64,000 nucleotides of DNA from Schistocerca nitens (GCF_023898315.1 NC_064621.1:122205561-122269560); one strand, 5' to 3'; shown: positions 23,389 to 35,999, numbered from the stretch's first letter. The notes: generated by a model from the sequence alone, not told the origin. Numbers and translations are program-made.

Positions 23389-24080
23389 CCTGACAAACTC
23401 TGAAATACTGTCAGAGGAGACTGGGTTCACCATGTATAAAAGCGAAGAAATTTGACGACAATGTTATGGAAAGAGGAGAAGAAATGGATGAAAATGTGAT
23501 AAGATATTGTTAGAAGAGTTGGATAGTCCACTAAAGTCTGAACATGACACCTGGTGTAGACAACACTCCTTAAGAATCATTAATATCCTTGAGAGAACCA
23601 ACATTAGTTTCATTAATTACAGTCGTAAATATTAACTTACATTAACTGAAGACAGGTGGAGCAACTGGTAGAAGTTGACTTCTTGGAAGACAGACCTATA
23701 CTTAGCATTTGTAGATTTATAGTAAGTGTCTGACAATTTTGACTGCAACATGTTCTTTGAAACTACGAAGTTAGCAGCAATAAAAATACAAGGAATGAGA
23801 AGTTCTCTACAATTTGTACAGAAGCCAGAGCAGCTAAAAGATCCGAAGGCAGCAGCAGCAGCTGAGAAGGCAGTGGGACAGAGTTACAGCGTATCTCCCT
23901 TGTTATTCAATCTATACACTGAACAAGCAGTGAAGGAAACGACAAATCTGAAAGGGAATCAACTTCAGCTAGGCCCCATAAAAACTGTGAGGTTTACTGA
24001 TTATATAGTAATTCTCCCAGGAGTGGCATAGGACTTGGAATATCTGGTGAATAATATTTTGAGAAGGGATGATAAGTAGC
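23389..24080 (+). pseudogene. Degenerate RTE-like LINE fragment
   Basis: Nucleotides and short peptides match the LINE at 1-1604: the acidic stretch near 23460-23500, then SVSPLLFNLYTEQAVKETT and IKTVRFTDYIVIL, where the catalytic FADD has become FTDY. Internal deletions and stops are abundant. This is an old copy of the same family. Confidence 0.75.
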
Positions 24081-24129
24081 AGAAATCTTCTGTGGCCTCA
24101 CAAAGGTTTTCAACTCGGTAATCCATATC

Positions 24130-24690
24130 TTCTTAATCTACATCTACATACAGATTCTGTAAGCCACTGTGATATGCATGGGAAGCTACTTCCCTTACAT
24201 TACACATTAGGATTTCTTCCCATTTCAGTCATGTATGAAAGATGACTACTAAAATGCCACTGTGTTCACATAATTACTTTAACCCTGTCCTCACAGTGCC
24301 TCAGGGAACAAAATGCAGAAACCTGATAATTTTTTCTAGATTAATTAGGTAATAATGGTCTTCAAAATTTTGTAAGAAGCCTTTCAAGGGACTAATAAGA
24401 CATGTCTTCAAGCATCTGCCAATTCAGAGGTCAAAGAAACTTGTGACCATTCATGCTTATTGTCTTTGAATATGTACCCATTAGTCCCAATTGGTGTGGA
24501 TCTCATATTTAATTAATATTACACATTCGCATTCGTTTAGTGAGCAGTCTCATTTGTAGAATGACTGCATCTTTATCTTGCCAATGAATTAAAGACTTCC
24601 ACCTGAAACTGAGCATATGTTGTCATCCCATTTCATATTCCTAGAAATTGTTACACTCAAGTATTTGTTGACCACATCAAATTGTGATCA
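24130..24690 (-). pseudogene. Jockey/CR1-like LINE, decayed 3' end
   Basis: On the minus strand VNKYLSVTISRNMKWDDNI resembles the (V)KYLGVTISxDLKW segment after the RT domain. The 3' terminus ends in TGTATGTAGATGTAGAT, a TGTAGA-type tail seen on arthropod LINEs of this group. All frames are broken. Confidence 0.55.
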
Positions 24691-24952
24691 AGATTAGTGC
24701 CCAAATATTAGTTCAACCCTTCCCGAAATATGGACTGCAAATTTCAGATGTATAACCGGCCTGAAAGGGAGTATTGTTGTGGAAATATAGGTAACAACAA
24801 TGGAAATTCCTAGATGGAATAATATGTAAAGGAAAGGAAAGGCAACCACTCACCTATAGCTGACTGATGCATCGTGCATGGAAACACTCAGCAGAATATG
24901 GCATTTACACTAGCTACTGAGCTCATGATCTTCCTCTAGCAAACGCGCGCGT

Positions 24953-24956
<4 letters not shown>

Positions 24957-25046
<90 letters not shown>
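24957..25046 (+). repeat. (AC)n then (AG)n compound microsatellite
   Basis: About 25 AC units followed by about 20 AG units, beside the left end of the second Penelope-like locus. Confidence 0.95.
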
Positions 25047-25049
<3 letters not shown>

Positions 25050-25258
25050 CACACACAATACAGACACCCAAACACTCACAACTGCAGTCGCGGTGAGACT
25101 TACTGTTAATTATGAATTACTGAGGGCAGTTGCCTGGATAGATGGAGGTGGGTAGGAGTTAGGGAAGGATGCACGAGGCAAGGATGGGGTAACAGAATGG
25201 TGTGGGGACAGGTGTTTCAAAAGATGAATCAGTGGCTGTACAACAAGTTGTAATGCAT

Positions 25259-25623
25259 TCAGATGCTAGAGTACATAAGAGGAAGAGAGAGGGAGGGAAG
25301 AAGAGGAACAAAGGCAATGAGGGTGGGCATGAAGGGAGAGATGGACAGAAAAGAGAAAGGGAGAAGGATGGGAGGGAGGCAGGCAGGCAGGGTGGGAAGG
25401 AGAGGACAGAGGGGGAGACAGAGGGGGAGGGGGAGACAGAGGGGGAGGGGGAGACAGAGGAGGAGGGGGAGACAGAGGGGGAGGGGGAGACAGAGGGGGA
25501 GGGGGAGACAGATGGGGAGGGGGAGACAGAGGGGGAGGGGGAGGGGGAGACAGAGGGGGAGGGGAGGGGGAGACAGAGGGGGAGGGGGAGACAGAGGGGG
25601 AGGGGCAGCAGGAGGGGGGGAGG

Positions 25624-25657
<34 letters not shown>

Positions 25658-28300
25658 ACTCACATGGGGCAAGGAGGGGGGGGAGCAGGAAGGAGGGGAG
25701 GTGTAAGAGAAGGCAGTACATGATCTTGATGGGAAACGAGTAGTGGGGACCGAAGACAGAAGGTCTTGGTAAAGTGAGGCAATGGGAAACTGTTTGTGGA
25801 GGTTTAAAGCAGGAGAATTGTGAGAATGCAGGATATGCTGGAGAGAGAATTCCCACCTACATAGTTCAGAAAAACTAGTGCTGCAAGGCAGTATCCACGT
25901 GGCTTGTGTAATGAAGCAGCTGCTGAAGTAATTTGTGTTGTGATGCACAGCATGTTTGGCAAGTGGATGATCAACTATCTGGTTCCCCACAGTTTAGTGT
26001 TGGGCTTTCAGTGAGTAGACAGCTGATTACTTGTCATACCCACATAGAATGCTGGACAGTAATTGCAGTACAACTATATATTTCGTGGCTACATTCACGT
26101 ATGGCCATCGCTGTTATAGCGTAATGCTTGTGACTGGACTATGGTAGGAGGTGATGGGAGGGTGTACAGTACAAGTATTGTGCCTGAGTTGGCAACAAGG
26201 CATGCAAGGTTGAGAGCAGGATTGGAATAGGGATGGACAACGACATTCTGTAGGTCGGGTAGGCAGTGGAACACAGCTTTGGGTGATGTGGGCTCTCATC
26301 TCAGGGCATGATGAGAACTAGTCAAAGCCCTGGTGAAGGATGTGATAGGATGGTAGGAGTGCTAGTCAGTGGCCAGTTAATACATTTAATGGTGGAGCTG
26401 GCATAGCAGATCCATTAGTGGATGAGTTGGATAGGATACTGTTTGTCAATAAAGTCTCTGTTAAGGTTCCACTACAGATACGACATTCACGGGCGGTGTG
26501 GCTATGAGGCAAATACTTGTGGAGGTATTGTTGGTTGCTGATGCATTTGATATAAACAAATGTATTTATGGAGCCATCTGACTGGTGGAGATCAAAATTT
26601 AGTAAAGTGGCCCATTGAGCTGAGAAGGACCAGGTGAAGTGTGTTTGGCAGTAGGTGTTGAGGTTATGTAGGAAACAACAAAGGTTGTCCCTGCCAGATC
26701 ATGAACTAGATATAAATGAATTTGAACCAGACAAGGGGTTTTGGGTGTTGACAGAATAGCAAGGATTCCTCCACATGGTCCATGAATAAATTGGCATAGA
26801 ATGGTGCCATGTGAGTACCCTTGGCAGTACCACAGATTTGTTTACAGATTTAGCCTTTAAAAGTGAAATAATCGTGAGTCACGATGTGGTTGGTAACAAG
26901 GATTAGGAAACAGGTGGTATGTTTGGTGCTGGGAAGAAACTGGGAGAGGCCATAAGGCCAAGGAATGGGGGAGGTTGGTGTACAAGAACGTCACATCCAC
27001 AGTGACCAACAAGGAGTCTGGCAATAAAGGAGTCTGGCAGTAACAGACTTGAATTGCCGAAAGATGGTGAAGGGACTGAGCAGTGTCTTGAATGTAGGAT
27101 AGGAGGTGATGGACAACAGTTTGGAGGTGTTGCTCAATAAAGGCACAGGTTCGTGCTGTGGGAGTACTGTACCCAGCCACAATAGGATGACCAGTAGAGA
27201 GACGTGGTGTTGGGTTTGTAGAGTTTGGGGATTAGGTAAATGATAGGAATGCAGGGGGGCTGCTGGTAAGAGGAGGGAGAGGGATTCAAGTGTCCTGTTT
27301 TGGAATGGACCTAAAGCATTGAGGAGCTCGGAATGGACCTGAAGCATTGAGGAGCTCTTGGAGGTCCTGTTGAACTTCTGGGTTGGGATGTGTAGGAAAT
27401 TTGGTGGAGACCACATAGTCACTATGATCCATTACTGCTTTGGTGGAACCTTTGCCTGCAGAAAGAATGATAAGGTCTGGACTAGTTTTCAGGTTGCAAA
27501 TTAGATGTGTGTTCCATAGAAGCAATGTTGGCCTCATTGGAGAGGATGTTGCCAAGTTAGAAGTGAGGAATTTTTGAAAGACTGCCCCCAGGTAATGACT
27601 GGGTTGAAGGGGAGGAAAGCTGGAACTGTTTACACAAAGTTCTAAGGGTTTTCATTGGTTGTTGTCGGAGGGTGTATGGCAAAGAAATGTTTCCTCTACA
27701 GAGAATGAGTAAATGAAAGGAGGTCCTTTGGAAGTCTAGCAGGGATGAATTGGTGTTTTGGGCTAAACATGAGGCCTTTAGAAAGCACTGAGACTTCTGC
27801 AGGGGTCAGACTTTTAGCAGATATGTTGGCAACAGTGTTACGGGATGGGTATTCTGGAGCAGTGTGTTTCATGGAGGTTGGGGGTGGTTTATGGGGATGT
27901 GGAAGGAGGAATAAGTCAGCAAGGCATTATGGGGGACCTATTGTCAGAAAGGGGGTGGGGGACACATCAATGTGGCAGCTCTTCTTGGCTATAGGTAATG
28001 CCATGAAGGCATAGGAGAGAGAAGCTGGGATAGCTTCCTCAGATAGTACTGGGAAAGCTGTTCCAACTGTTTAAGGGCAAGGGTTTCTACCACAAAGATA
28101 ACAATAAGTTGTGGTCACAAGATAAAAGGATTTTGCAAAATGAGTACAGAAGATGGCAATTAAGGTTTGAGTTTAGAACGACCAGCCTGGTGAAGACAAG
28201 AGAGTGATGGAATTGGAAAAGGTGAAGGTTCTTGAGGTAGGATGAGCAACAGCCCACTAGGTGACATACCATGTGCCTGGCAAGATTTCAGAAAGAAGAT
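25259..28300 (-). pseudogene. Penelope-like RT and GIY-YIG endonuclease, decayed (left copy)
   Basis: Minus-strand segments in order: LKTSPDLIILSAGKGSTKAVMDHSDYV (27500-27420; usually PADKGNATVVM), TVDVTFLYTNLPH (about 27000, an RT palm motif), and GIY-YIG-like CNYCPAFYVGMTSNQLSTH near 26060-26000. Then come VDHPLAKHAVHHN and FSELCRWEFSLQHIL (25980-25850), the end of the nuclease domain. Many stops and frameshifts. The C-terminal flank runs into the purine minisatellite. Confidence 0.72.
25268..25715 (+). repeat. Purine-only minisatellite (GAGACAGAGGGGGAGGG-type units)
   Basis: About 450 bp of almost pure purines on the plus strand. The core, 25405-25612, consists of repeats of about 18 bp built from GGGGGAGACAGA, followed by an AG run (25627-25658). 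Both strands give long open frames (Ser/Pro or Glu/Gly/Arg rich), which are translation artefacts. It lies in the C-terminal flank of the Penelope-like copy. Confidence 0.95.
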
Positions 28301-28499
28301 GTGTGATTGGAGTCTTGCTAGGGCAAAAAAGAGTTTTCAGAATTGGCGGGGATAGAATGGTTGAATGCTTGAGAGACAATAGGAGTGACAGAAAAATAGT
28401 TAACAAATGGTTAAAAATTTGAAATAAGAAGGCAAAAATTGTTGGTCAAAATGTTAGGCTGGCTGCCAGTAAAGTTGATCATCACTGAAATTAAATCAA

Positions 28500-29400
28500 T
28501 AGATATCCTGAGACATCTTCACTGACACCAGAAACCCTGTTAACCAGCCACCGAACAGCACTCTGCTAATCACCCAGCATTACTCTGGTCTTGGAAAGCT
28601 CAACCACTTCCTTCACCAGGACTTCGACTACCTCTTGTCTTGTCCTGAGGTAATGTGTATTTTACCTACTCACATCATCCAAAGTAATGTTCCGCCACAC
28701 ACGTGACCTACAGAATGTGCTGGTATGTGTCATTCTCTTGTGATCAACTCAGATGCAAGACTTGTCCCTAACATCCATCCACTACTTCCTACCGCATTCT
28801 ACCCTCAGGAATTTCCTACATTATGGAAGACAGGGTGATTGTGTATGCAGCCATGTTACTACTGCAGCATTCTACATGGGCATGATGAGTAACCAGCTGT
28901 CTATCTACTCACACAAATGACCACTCCCAAACTGTCAGCATATCCTACACTCTCGCAAGTTTCTGCACTAATACTGCGCTAACATGTTTCCCACTGACCT
29001 ACCGTATCTTTTTCCTTCTCTCTTCTGTCCCCATGTCCCCACCAACTCCCTCATTGTCCAGATCATGTAGTTGCCTTTTCTTATCCACCCCCCCCCCCCC
29101 CACACGGCCATTCAAGCACATTCTCTTTCTCTCTCCCTTCCCCTTTCATCTCCGCCCTTATATCTCCTTTCCCCCTCTTCTTCCATCCCCCTCCTTCCCT
29201 CTACCTCTTGTATGGTCTACCTTTTTACAACTTGTTACACAGCCGCTGATTCATCTTTCGAAAGACATGACTCACACTATCCACAACCCACTCCTTGTCT
29301 AGTGCATCCTGCCTACCTCCTTCCTGCCTCCATCTACCCAGGTAACTGCCCTCAGCAATTGATAATCAACATTCACTCTCATCATGGCCGCAGGTGACAG
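28500..29400 (+). pseudogene. Penelope-like C-terminal region, decayed inverted copy
   Basis: Plus-strand fragments mirror the left copy: AFYMGMMSNQLSIYSHK near 28870-28920 equals AFYVGMTSNQLSTH, and TAADSSFERHDSHYP near 29240-29280 equals TATDSSFETPVPTPF near 25200. It is truncated at the 5' side and full of stops. Confidence 0.65.
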
Positions 29401-29559
29401 CTTTTGGTTAGGTGTGTGTGTGTACTTTTGCTTAAGATCACGAGCTCAAAAGCTAGTGTCAGTAACATAGTCTGCTGAGTGTTTTCTATGTGGAACACAT
29501 CCATCAGTTGTACGTGAGTGGTTGCCTTTCCTTTATTTTACATTTAGGTCCAAAAGAAA

Positions 29560-30209
29560 TTAATGTACAACAATATTAGAACAAACTCTGTTTCAGTACA
29601 CAACACTACAACACTATCTTTCTCAGGAATATACAGGAACAAATATATAAAGGGAGTAGAGCTGGTCTGTGGATCCAGTTGGCCAGCAAGGAAGTACTGA
29701 ATTCGCTTTGGTTATTTCCAGTATTACGATAAGAGGTGATGAGCTAGTCTGAGGCCCACTGGTGTAAAAGGTGCGGAGGGTCATTTGACTGTAGCAAAGT
29801 TGAACGACAGATGCAGAGTTACCAAGTAACTTATGCTGAACAGGTAGTGGCAAATAAGTGAAAAAATTGTCAAGCACACTGAATGAGTAAGAGTGAACGG
29901 ACTTTCACACTGGGTGGCATGGCACACTTAACATTCCACATAGATCAACTCTTCCTCTGAGAATACTACTGTGTTTGTGATCAGGAAATACATTATGTTT
30001 AAAAAGGCTGCAAATCCAAAGTCTAGGGTTCAAGCAAACTGAACCTGGTATTTTTTCATGTCACTTAGCTCTTCCTTCACCTCTGCCAACAAGGTGTCAA
30101 TGTGCAAAATGCTGAGTTGGGCAACAATACAAGATCCACATTAAATTGGAAAAGTCAGTCTTAAAGATCGGAATAAGGTGAGGGTGTGCCTGAAGCAGCA
30201 ACAGGAGCA
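29560..30209. other. No recognised element
   Basis: Intron sequence between the Penelope-like locus and the SINE at 30221; no motif, repeat or credible frame seen. Confidence 0.4.
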
Positions 30210-30220
30210 CACCTGGTAGT

Positions 30221-30468
30221 AAATGGAAATGAGCGTTTGGCATCATTGGCCGGGACGACCCTTACAGGGCAGGTCCAGCCGCCTTGGTGCACGTCTTATT
30301 ACATTCGGCGCCACACTGGGCGACCTGCGTACCGGATGCGCATGAAATGATGATGAACACAACACCCAGTTCCTGAGCGAAGAAAATCCACGACCCAGCC
30401 GGGAATCAAACACAGGCCTCTATGGACAGCAGTCCGTCACACTGACCATTCAGCTATCAGGGCGGACG
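30221..30468 (-). mobile_element. tRNA-derived SINE with 11-bp target duplication
   Basis: Flanked by perfect CACCTGGTAGT repeats (30210-30220 and 30469-30479). On the minus strand it starts GTCCGCCCTGATAGCTGAATGG (A-box-like TAGCTGAATGG), has a B-box-like GTTTGATTCCC, and then a body with GGACCTGCCC and an ATCATCATTTCAT stretch. It is a different family from the SINEs at 1758 and 57679. I recall it as abundant in grasshoppers and some other insects. Confidence 0.88.
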
Positions 30469-31057
30469 CACCTGGTAGTGCACTGCAGTGTATAAACTCT
30501 CCTTCAGGACGAGGACATTAGCTTTTTACTTCCAAACAAATATCTGGTGCGTAGCACTTCTTTTAAAAAAGCAGAGAAAACTAGTTTTCCCCAATTTCTT
30601 TTCTTCCCTGTGTGTAAATGACTTTTATATATGAGACACTGCAAGTTTAATAATAGTAAAATGTTTTCTTTTAAAATTATTGGCCAGAGCTAATGACTAA
30701 TTTCTGGTTACATATAGGGATGTGTTTCATTGTTCTTAATTTATTTTTCCTGCTCTCCAAAATAAAACTAACATTTTTCTGTTACTTTAGATTCAATTAA
30801 GATCTTCAGATTTTTTCATACCCTTCCAACAACTACATACTCTTCCAAAAACAAAATCTAAAATTATAACCTATGAAACACCCAGCCAGGTATATACAAA
30901 ATTCATTATTATGAATCTGGATGTTTTATTCAATTGCATTCAAAATATAGCAGTCACTTCTACCAATATTTTTCTTTTCTGCATTACTAATATCTCTGAA
31001 GCATAACAGAAGCTACTGATGAAAATGCAAGACAAATCAGTTCAATCCACATGTCGT

Positions 31058-32669
31058 GTGGTTATAATTAAACTGGCGGTGTTTAGAGTGGTGCAGTGAG
31101 GGCTGAATACATCACAGGATGCTGAAATATCATCAGTGTGTTCATTAATGGGTGCACTTCTGGAGTGCACTAATAGTTCCACTTTCTGCCACCAGATGAA
31201 AATATGACACTGTCAGAATGTGGTGCGATTGCAGGAAAAGGGAAGGAATGATGAAACACAGGACAACAGTGGCTCTGGCATGTTTATTAGAATATGGTCA
31301 CAAGTTACATGTATTCGATACAGTCTCCCAACTAAGCACCATGGTGTCCGTAACACAGCACGGTCAACAGTTGCTCACAGCTTATCCAGTGTAATCACAG
31401 CAGTATGTTGTCGTATGCTATCCTTCAGACCACAGAGAGTTCAAATACATCCCTGACAGACATGATCTTTCAGATATCCCCACAACCAGAAGCCACATGG
31501 ATTTATGTTGTAGATCTAGAAAGCCACACATGCTGAAACTGTCCAGAGATGTGCGGACATTACATAAGGTTCCTCGAAGAACATCTTTCACCTGCAAGTG
31601 ATATGTAGTGTCAACCCATCTTGCACGAAAATAGCAGTTGGGACACAGTTGCATTCTTAAAAAGCTGCAATCCCGTACACATGTCACTATACACCTAACC
31701 GTCCCACGAAGTGTCATCTGCTCGAGAAAAATGGAGCTTGTGAAACCACACCATGTAACCACATAAGCTTAGTGGCTGAGCGCAGTGGACATTCCTGTAT
31801 GACATATGGCACAGAAGAAACCCTATGCAACAGTTCTGTGCATTCATGGCACTGTGAAGAGTAAAATGTGCTTTGTCCACCCATCTTGCCACTGCCACAT
31901 ACCAAATATTTCCACGCTTGCCAAAAAATGAAGGCAAAGTCACAGCATTGTAGCCTACCTTGGGGCTTTATTTGGTGTACATTCTGAATCTTGTACTGTA
32001 AAATCTGCCACAAAATCTTTTTAACTGTTGACCAGAGGAGAGAGAATTCCCATGACGACACAGCTCATGCACTGCCTGCAGGGTTTGAGGCATGATCAGC
32101 TATAGCTACAGCAACTTCTTTAACAGCTGACATTGGAGTTGACAACCTCCCTCCCCCTGCTGCACCACCTGATTCACTTAGTTTTACAAGTTTATTGATC
32201 ATATTATTTGGCCCACTTAGTGACATGGAAGCCTCTTCCTAGTTTTTCTGTCAGTGATATTCCTGCAATACAGTGTTGCTATTCTGATAAAACAACTTTA
32301 CCAGCAGTGAACAGTGTCCCCACAACAGCAATTGCATTTTGTATGGAAAATTTCAACCTTCTTAACACTTCACACCAACAGTCACTTCAGAAGAGAAATT
32401 AAAACACTTCACCAACCAACAAACAGCATACTAATGTCAAAACAGGAAATATTTCACATTATGACTGCTTATAGCGCCACATTTTTATCCAGTGGCAGGA
32501 ACTGAAACTCCCCCCACCCCCCACCCCCACCCCCCACACACACACATCCCCCACCCGTATACTCCGCCAGTGCACCGATTCATGAATGTACCTAAGATGT
32601 TTTAGCATCCTACAATGTATACAGCCCACACTGCAGCACTTGGAGCACCAGCAGGTTAATTATAACCAC
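31058..32669 (-). mobile_element. DUF4817-type (mariner-like) transposon, decayed
   Basis: Terminal inverted repeats GTGGTTATAATTAAACT (31058-31074) and its inverse (32653-32669) bound the element. Minus-strand fragments at 32100-31200 include WVDKAHFTLHSAMNAQNC (the first catalytic Asp segment, usually WTDEAHF), MVWFHKLHF and CIVTCVRD, in the order of DUF4817-type transposases. Stops are frequent. The C-rich run at 32508-32545 sits near the 5' leader. Start and stop codons cannot be fixed. Confidence 0.75.
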
Positions 32670-33880
32670 CTGGTATTTGAACTTCCAATGCTTCCTGCCT
32701 AACTGTAGTCAGAGTCTGCTAGTGGAATGGCACAAAACCTCCGCCTCAAGAAAATGGCTTTATTAGTTACAGTATTTGTAGCAAATAAAGTAACATGTAA
32801 CTGTATCCCGTTATTGCAGTGGAACACGATGCCAACCATCTGTGGGGGAAGAGACATTGAGTGTGTAATAGGGCATGCTATTCTTACCAAATACGTGTCC
32901 TCCAGAAAGACCACTACATACATTCACACAGACTTAATAAGTTTGACTGTGTGATTGTGCCTATGCAGATCAAATCCAGTGCATGGATGGCAACACTGCA
33001 TACATGTTTGTACCTGTGCAGGTGACCAGAGCAAACACGTGAAATTATTCAATACAATTGTGCAGGTATTGATTGCAGTGACAGACTGGTACACTTGCAC
33101 AATGAGGGTCATTCAGGTAAATGTCAATGTGTACGTAAATAAAGAAAATAGTGTAATGAAATGAGCTCTGTCTAAGCTGTTATTAGCATAGTTTTATCTT
33201 TACAGTCCCAACGAGAATGGTATACAAGGGACTGAAGCATGTATGTAGATGATGTCCTACGATTTTGCTAAGTTTTCTCAAAATTGTACATGCCTTTCTT
33301 GAAGTTTCTGTAAGTTGAAATACCATTCAGGCTGCCCCTCTTTATCCAGGCTGCCTTTTTTTTTATCTACACTATGTGCATCATGGTGCATGTGATTCCC
33401 ACTCTACGTGGATTCCATATAACTGAGAGGTACAAGCAGGCAATGTTTCCCAAATATCATCTCCACAAATCAAACCTTGCAGTCTGTGATACCTGTGACT
33501 AAACCTATGACATTGTTTCATTTCATACCACTAATATTCAGTGATGATGATGGAAAATGATAACTTCAGTTGTGACTTGCACATTCAAGGGTCACTAGAT
33601 TTTCAGTTTTTTACTCTTCGCACCAGATGGATCGAACATTAATAAAATATTCAACACATTTTCTTCTATACAAAAAACCAGACTGCAATTAACACACTAG
33701 CTTAATAGGAACCATGAACGTTAGTGGCCCTATTACATTTGTTTGTGGCCATAATTTAGCTCTTTCTCAGTAGATGACTGCTTAATATAGAAAGCTTAAT
33801 TATGCCTGTAAAAAGACAATAAATCAGTCACACAACTAACTAGATGCCCCCACATCAATATGTACATAGTCTAGTCTCAT
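32670..33880. other. No recognised element
   Basis: Intron DNA with short frames only. No terminal repeats, Pol III boxes or protein motifs that I can identify. Confidence 0.35.
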
Positions 33881-33884
33881 TACT

Positions 33885-34828
33885 GTGACCACTGCCTACT
33901 GTCGACAGCAACATGCAGTAACCACTACCAGAAGCAAGTGGCAGCACTAACAGTGGGAGGTATGTAAAGTGTGTCAGGACAATGTGGAAAACATTGCAGT
34001 CTTTGTAGTAATGTGGAAATGGAACAATTTATGTGATGTCCAAAACGGCATTATCACTGGCTTCCAGGCCAAGGGTGGAAGCATTTCTGAAACAGCTACA
34101 TTTGTAAACTGTTCTCACTGCTGTGGCTAAAGCATAGCATGTACGACAACATGGCACTATCCAAAACCAGCACTGAGGCAGGAACTGTGGTGCACCCACA
34201 GGACACAAATGACAGGGTGAACAACAGCTGTGCAGACGTGTATGGGTGAATAGATGTTGAGCAACTGGCTGTTGAGCAACTGGCTGTTGAGCAACTGATT
34301 CCTCAGCTGTACTAAGGCACTACCAACAGTGTCTTCTCAACAACTGTTCAGTGAACACTGCTGCTCAGGAGCCTCCGCAGCTGGTGCCTGGTTCAAGTGC
34401 ACATGGTGACCACTGTTCATTGGTGACAAAGACTGGAATTTTCATGCTAATACCACAGCTGGATGTCCGTAGAGAGGTGACAAGTATTCTTCTCAGATGA
34501 ATCACCTGTTACGCTCCACAAGACAGATGGTCATTGGCATGCATAGCGTGAAATGTCTGAAAGCAAAAGCCTTGCAACAAATGCCACAAGGGTCCAGGCC
34601 AGAAGAGGGAGTGTTATGCTCTGGGGAATGCTTTCATGGTGTTCCCAGGGAGATACCATTACTCTGGAAAGCATAAGGGACCAACAGAGGTATGCATCTA
34701 TCCTTTGGGAACATGTTCACCCCTACATGCAGTTTGCGTTTCCTTGCCAGAATGGCATCTACCAGCAGGCAAATGCAACGTGTCACACAGCTCACAATGC
34801 ATGTGCATGGTTCAATGAGCAGAACTGA
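33885..34828 (+). pseudogene. Tc1-like transposon/transposase, decayed
   Basis: The leader and protein match Tc1 elements. A first catalytic segment FSDESPVTLHKTDGHW lies at about 34494-34540. Then come RVQARRGSVMLWGMLSW, HVHPYMQFAF, and the second catalytic segment IYQQANATCHTAHNA (34767-34810), where the expected Asp of QQDNATCHTA is Ala. It is truncated after this point, so the third acidic residue and 3' terminal repeat are missing. A 17-bp unit containing GTTGAGCAACTG is repeated three times at about 34255-34300. Confidence 0.85.
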
Positions 34829-35126
34829 CAGAATGAATAATGATTTACTAATAGATCAAGTTTTAAAACTGTAGTAATAAAAAAAAATTACTTATGGTAA
34901 AAAAAAAAAGCCTTCAAGCCAATAGCTAATTTTCTATAAAGTTTAATGTTCAGTTACTCTGTAACTTTGACAATTACACCAAGTATAGTGTGAAATTTAT
35001 ATAGAACAGATATTACCCTACTTAATGTTTTCAAGGGCAGGATAAAGCTACAAGCAGGATTCCAGGATGGAAACTATAAACAAAAAAAATGGAAGACAAC
35101 ATTTCGCTGGTCTGTAACTGATGTGT

Positions 35127-35128
<2 letters not shown>

Positions 35129-35161
<33 letters not shown>
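35129..35161 (+). repeat. (CA)n microsatellite
   Basis: About 16 CA units in otherwise featureless intron sequence (34830-35820). Confidence 0.95.
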
Positions 35162-35163
<2 letters not shown>

Positions 35164-35820
35164 AACAGCAGGACAATCTGAGCAAACATTCATAAACAGT
35201 CAGTGTCACCACAGCTGCGGGTGGGTGCATCTGAGCATTTCTACCTAAATCAGAAAAAATGCGACAGTTCAAAAGCTAGTAGTTTGTCCACAGTGTTGCA
35301 AGTGTTTATGTGCCACACAGTGATGGGCTATACTGATTGGCTGTCTTTCGTCATATGTATTTAATATACCACCTTGGTTTGGCAAGGAATACAGACTGTT
35401 TAAATGACTAACAAATGGAGTAATTGTATCCAAGAAATCCAATTTCAACCTGAGTTACAAAGATCCATTGAGTTTTCACTGATAGGATAGGTTCTCATGA
35501 AATCGCAGATGCATCTTTTTGCAGAAATGATGGCAGAATGATCTTCAGGAGAGTGTTGAGAAACTGTGTGACATCACAGGCTGTATCACAGACAGAAGCC
35601 CAACTTGCTACTGAAATCCTGGTTTGCACTCTCTGTCACTTACACCTCATCAATGCCACTGCAACATTCCTTGTTACATTTTCCTGTTGGTGCAGTGTTT
35701 CATTTGCTCTGTTTAACTGCAGATACCTTTCTGTAATTGCAGCTAACTCCATGTTCAACAAATTACATCCATTCATTCATTCTATTACATTTTCCTCCCT
35801 CCAATCCATTTTCAACTTGT

Positions 35821-35932
35821 TTTATTTTCCTTATGGTCTTGAAATCCTTCCATATGTAATACATTTATTGTAAAGTTTTATTTTCCTTATGGTCTTGAAA
35901 TCCTTCCATACATAATACATTCATTGTAAAAC
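35821..35932 (+). repeat. Tandem duplication of 56 bp
   Basis: Two adjacent copies starting TTTATTTTCCTTATGGTCTT at 35821 and 35877, differing at only a few positions; a recent local duplication. Confidence 0.95.
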
Positions 35933-35999
35933 TGTCCTCATCTGTTTTTTCATCCCCTTTTTTATCTCTCTAACCCAGCTCGCAGCTGACTCATTTTGC

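Larger units (their letters stand above)
24795..29545. mobile_element. Second head-to-head Penelope-like locus
   Basis: The outer ends are inverted repeats. Plus-strand 29395-29530 reversed matches 24815-24950, including AGGAAAGGCAACCACTCAC, ACTCAGCAGA and GAGCTCxTGATCTT. Minus-strand coding text fills 25.2-28.4 kb and plus-strand homologous text 28.5-29.4 kb. The right copy is thus 5' truncated, as in the 16-21.5 kb locus. Both 3' ends point outward and each carries a (TG/AC)n tract next to the terminal sequence. I could not define the target duplication or the exact junction (about 28480-28560). Confidence 0.72.

Noticed and set aside
25159-25990. Long open frames on both strands (Ser/Pro-rich minus, Glu/Gly/Arg-rich plus)
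   Set aside because: They translate the purine minisatellite. All frames are open because the repeat has no stop codons, and there is no domain. Only the segment near 25850-25980 minus is Penelope-derived coding text.
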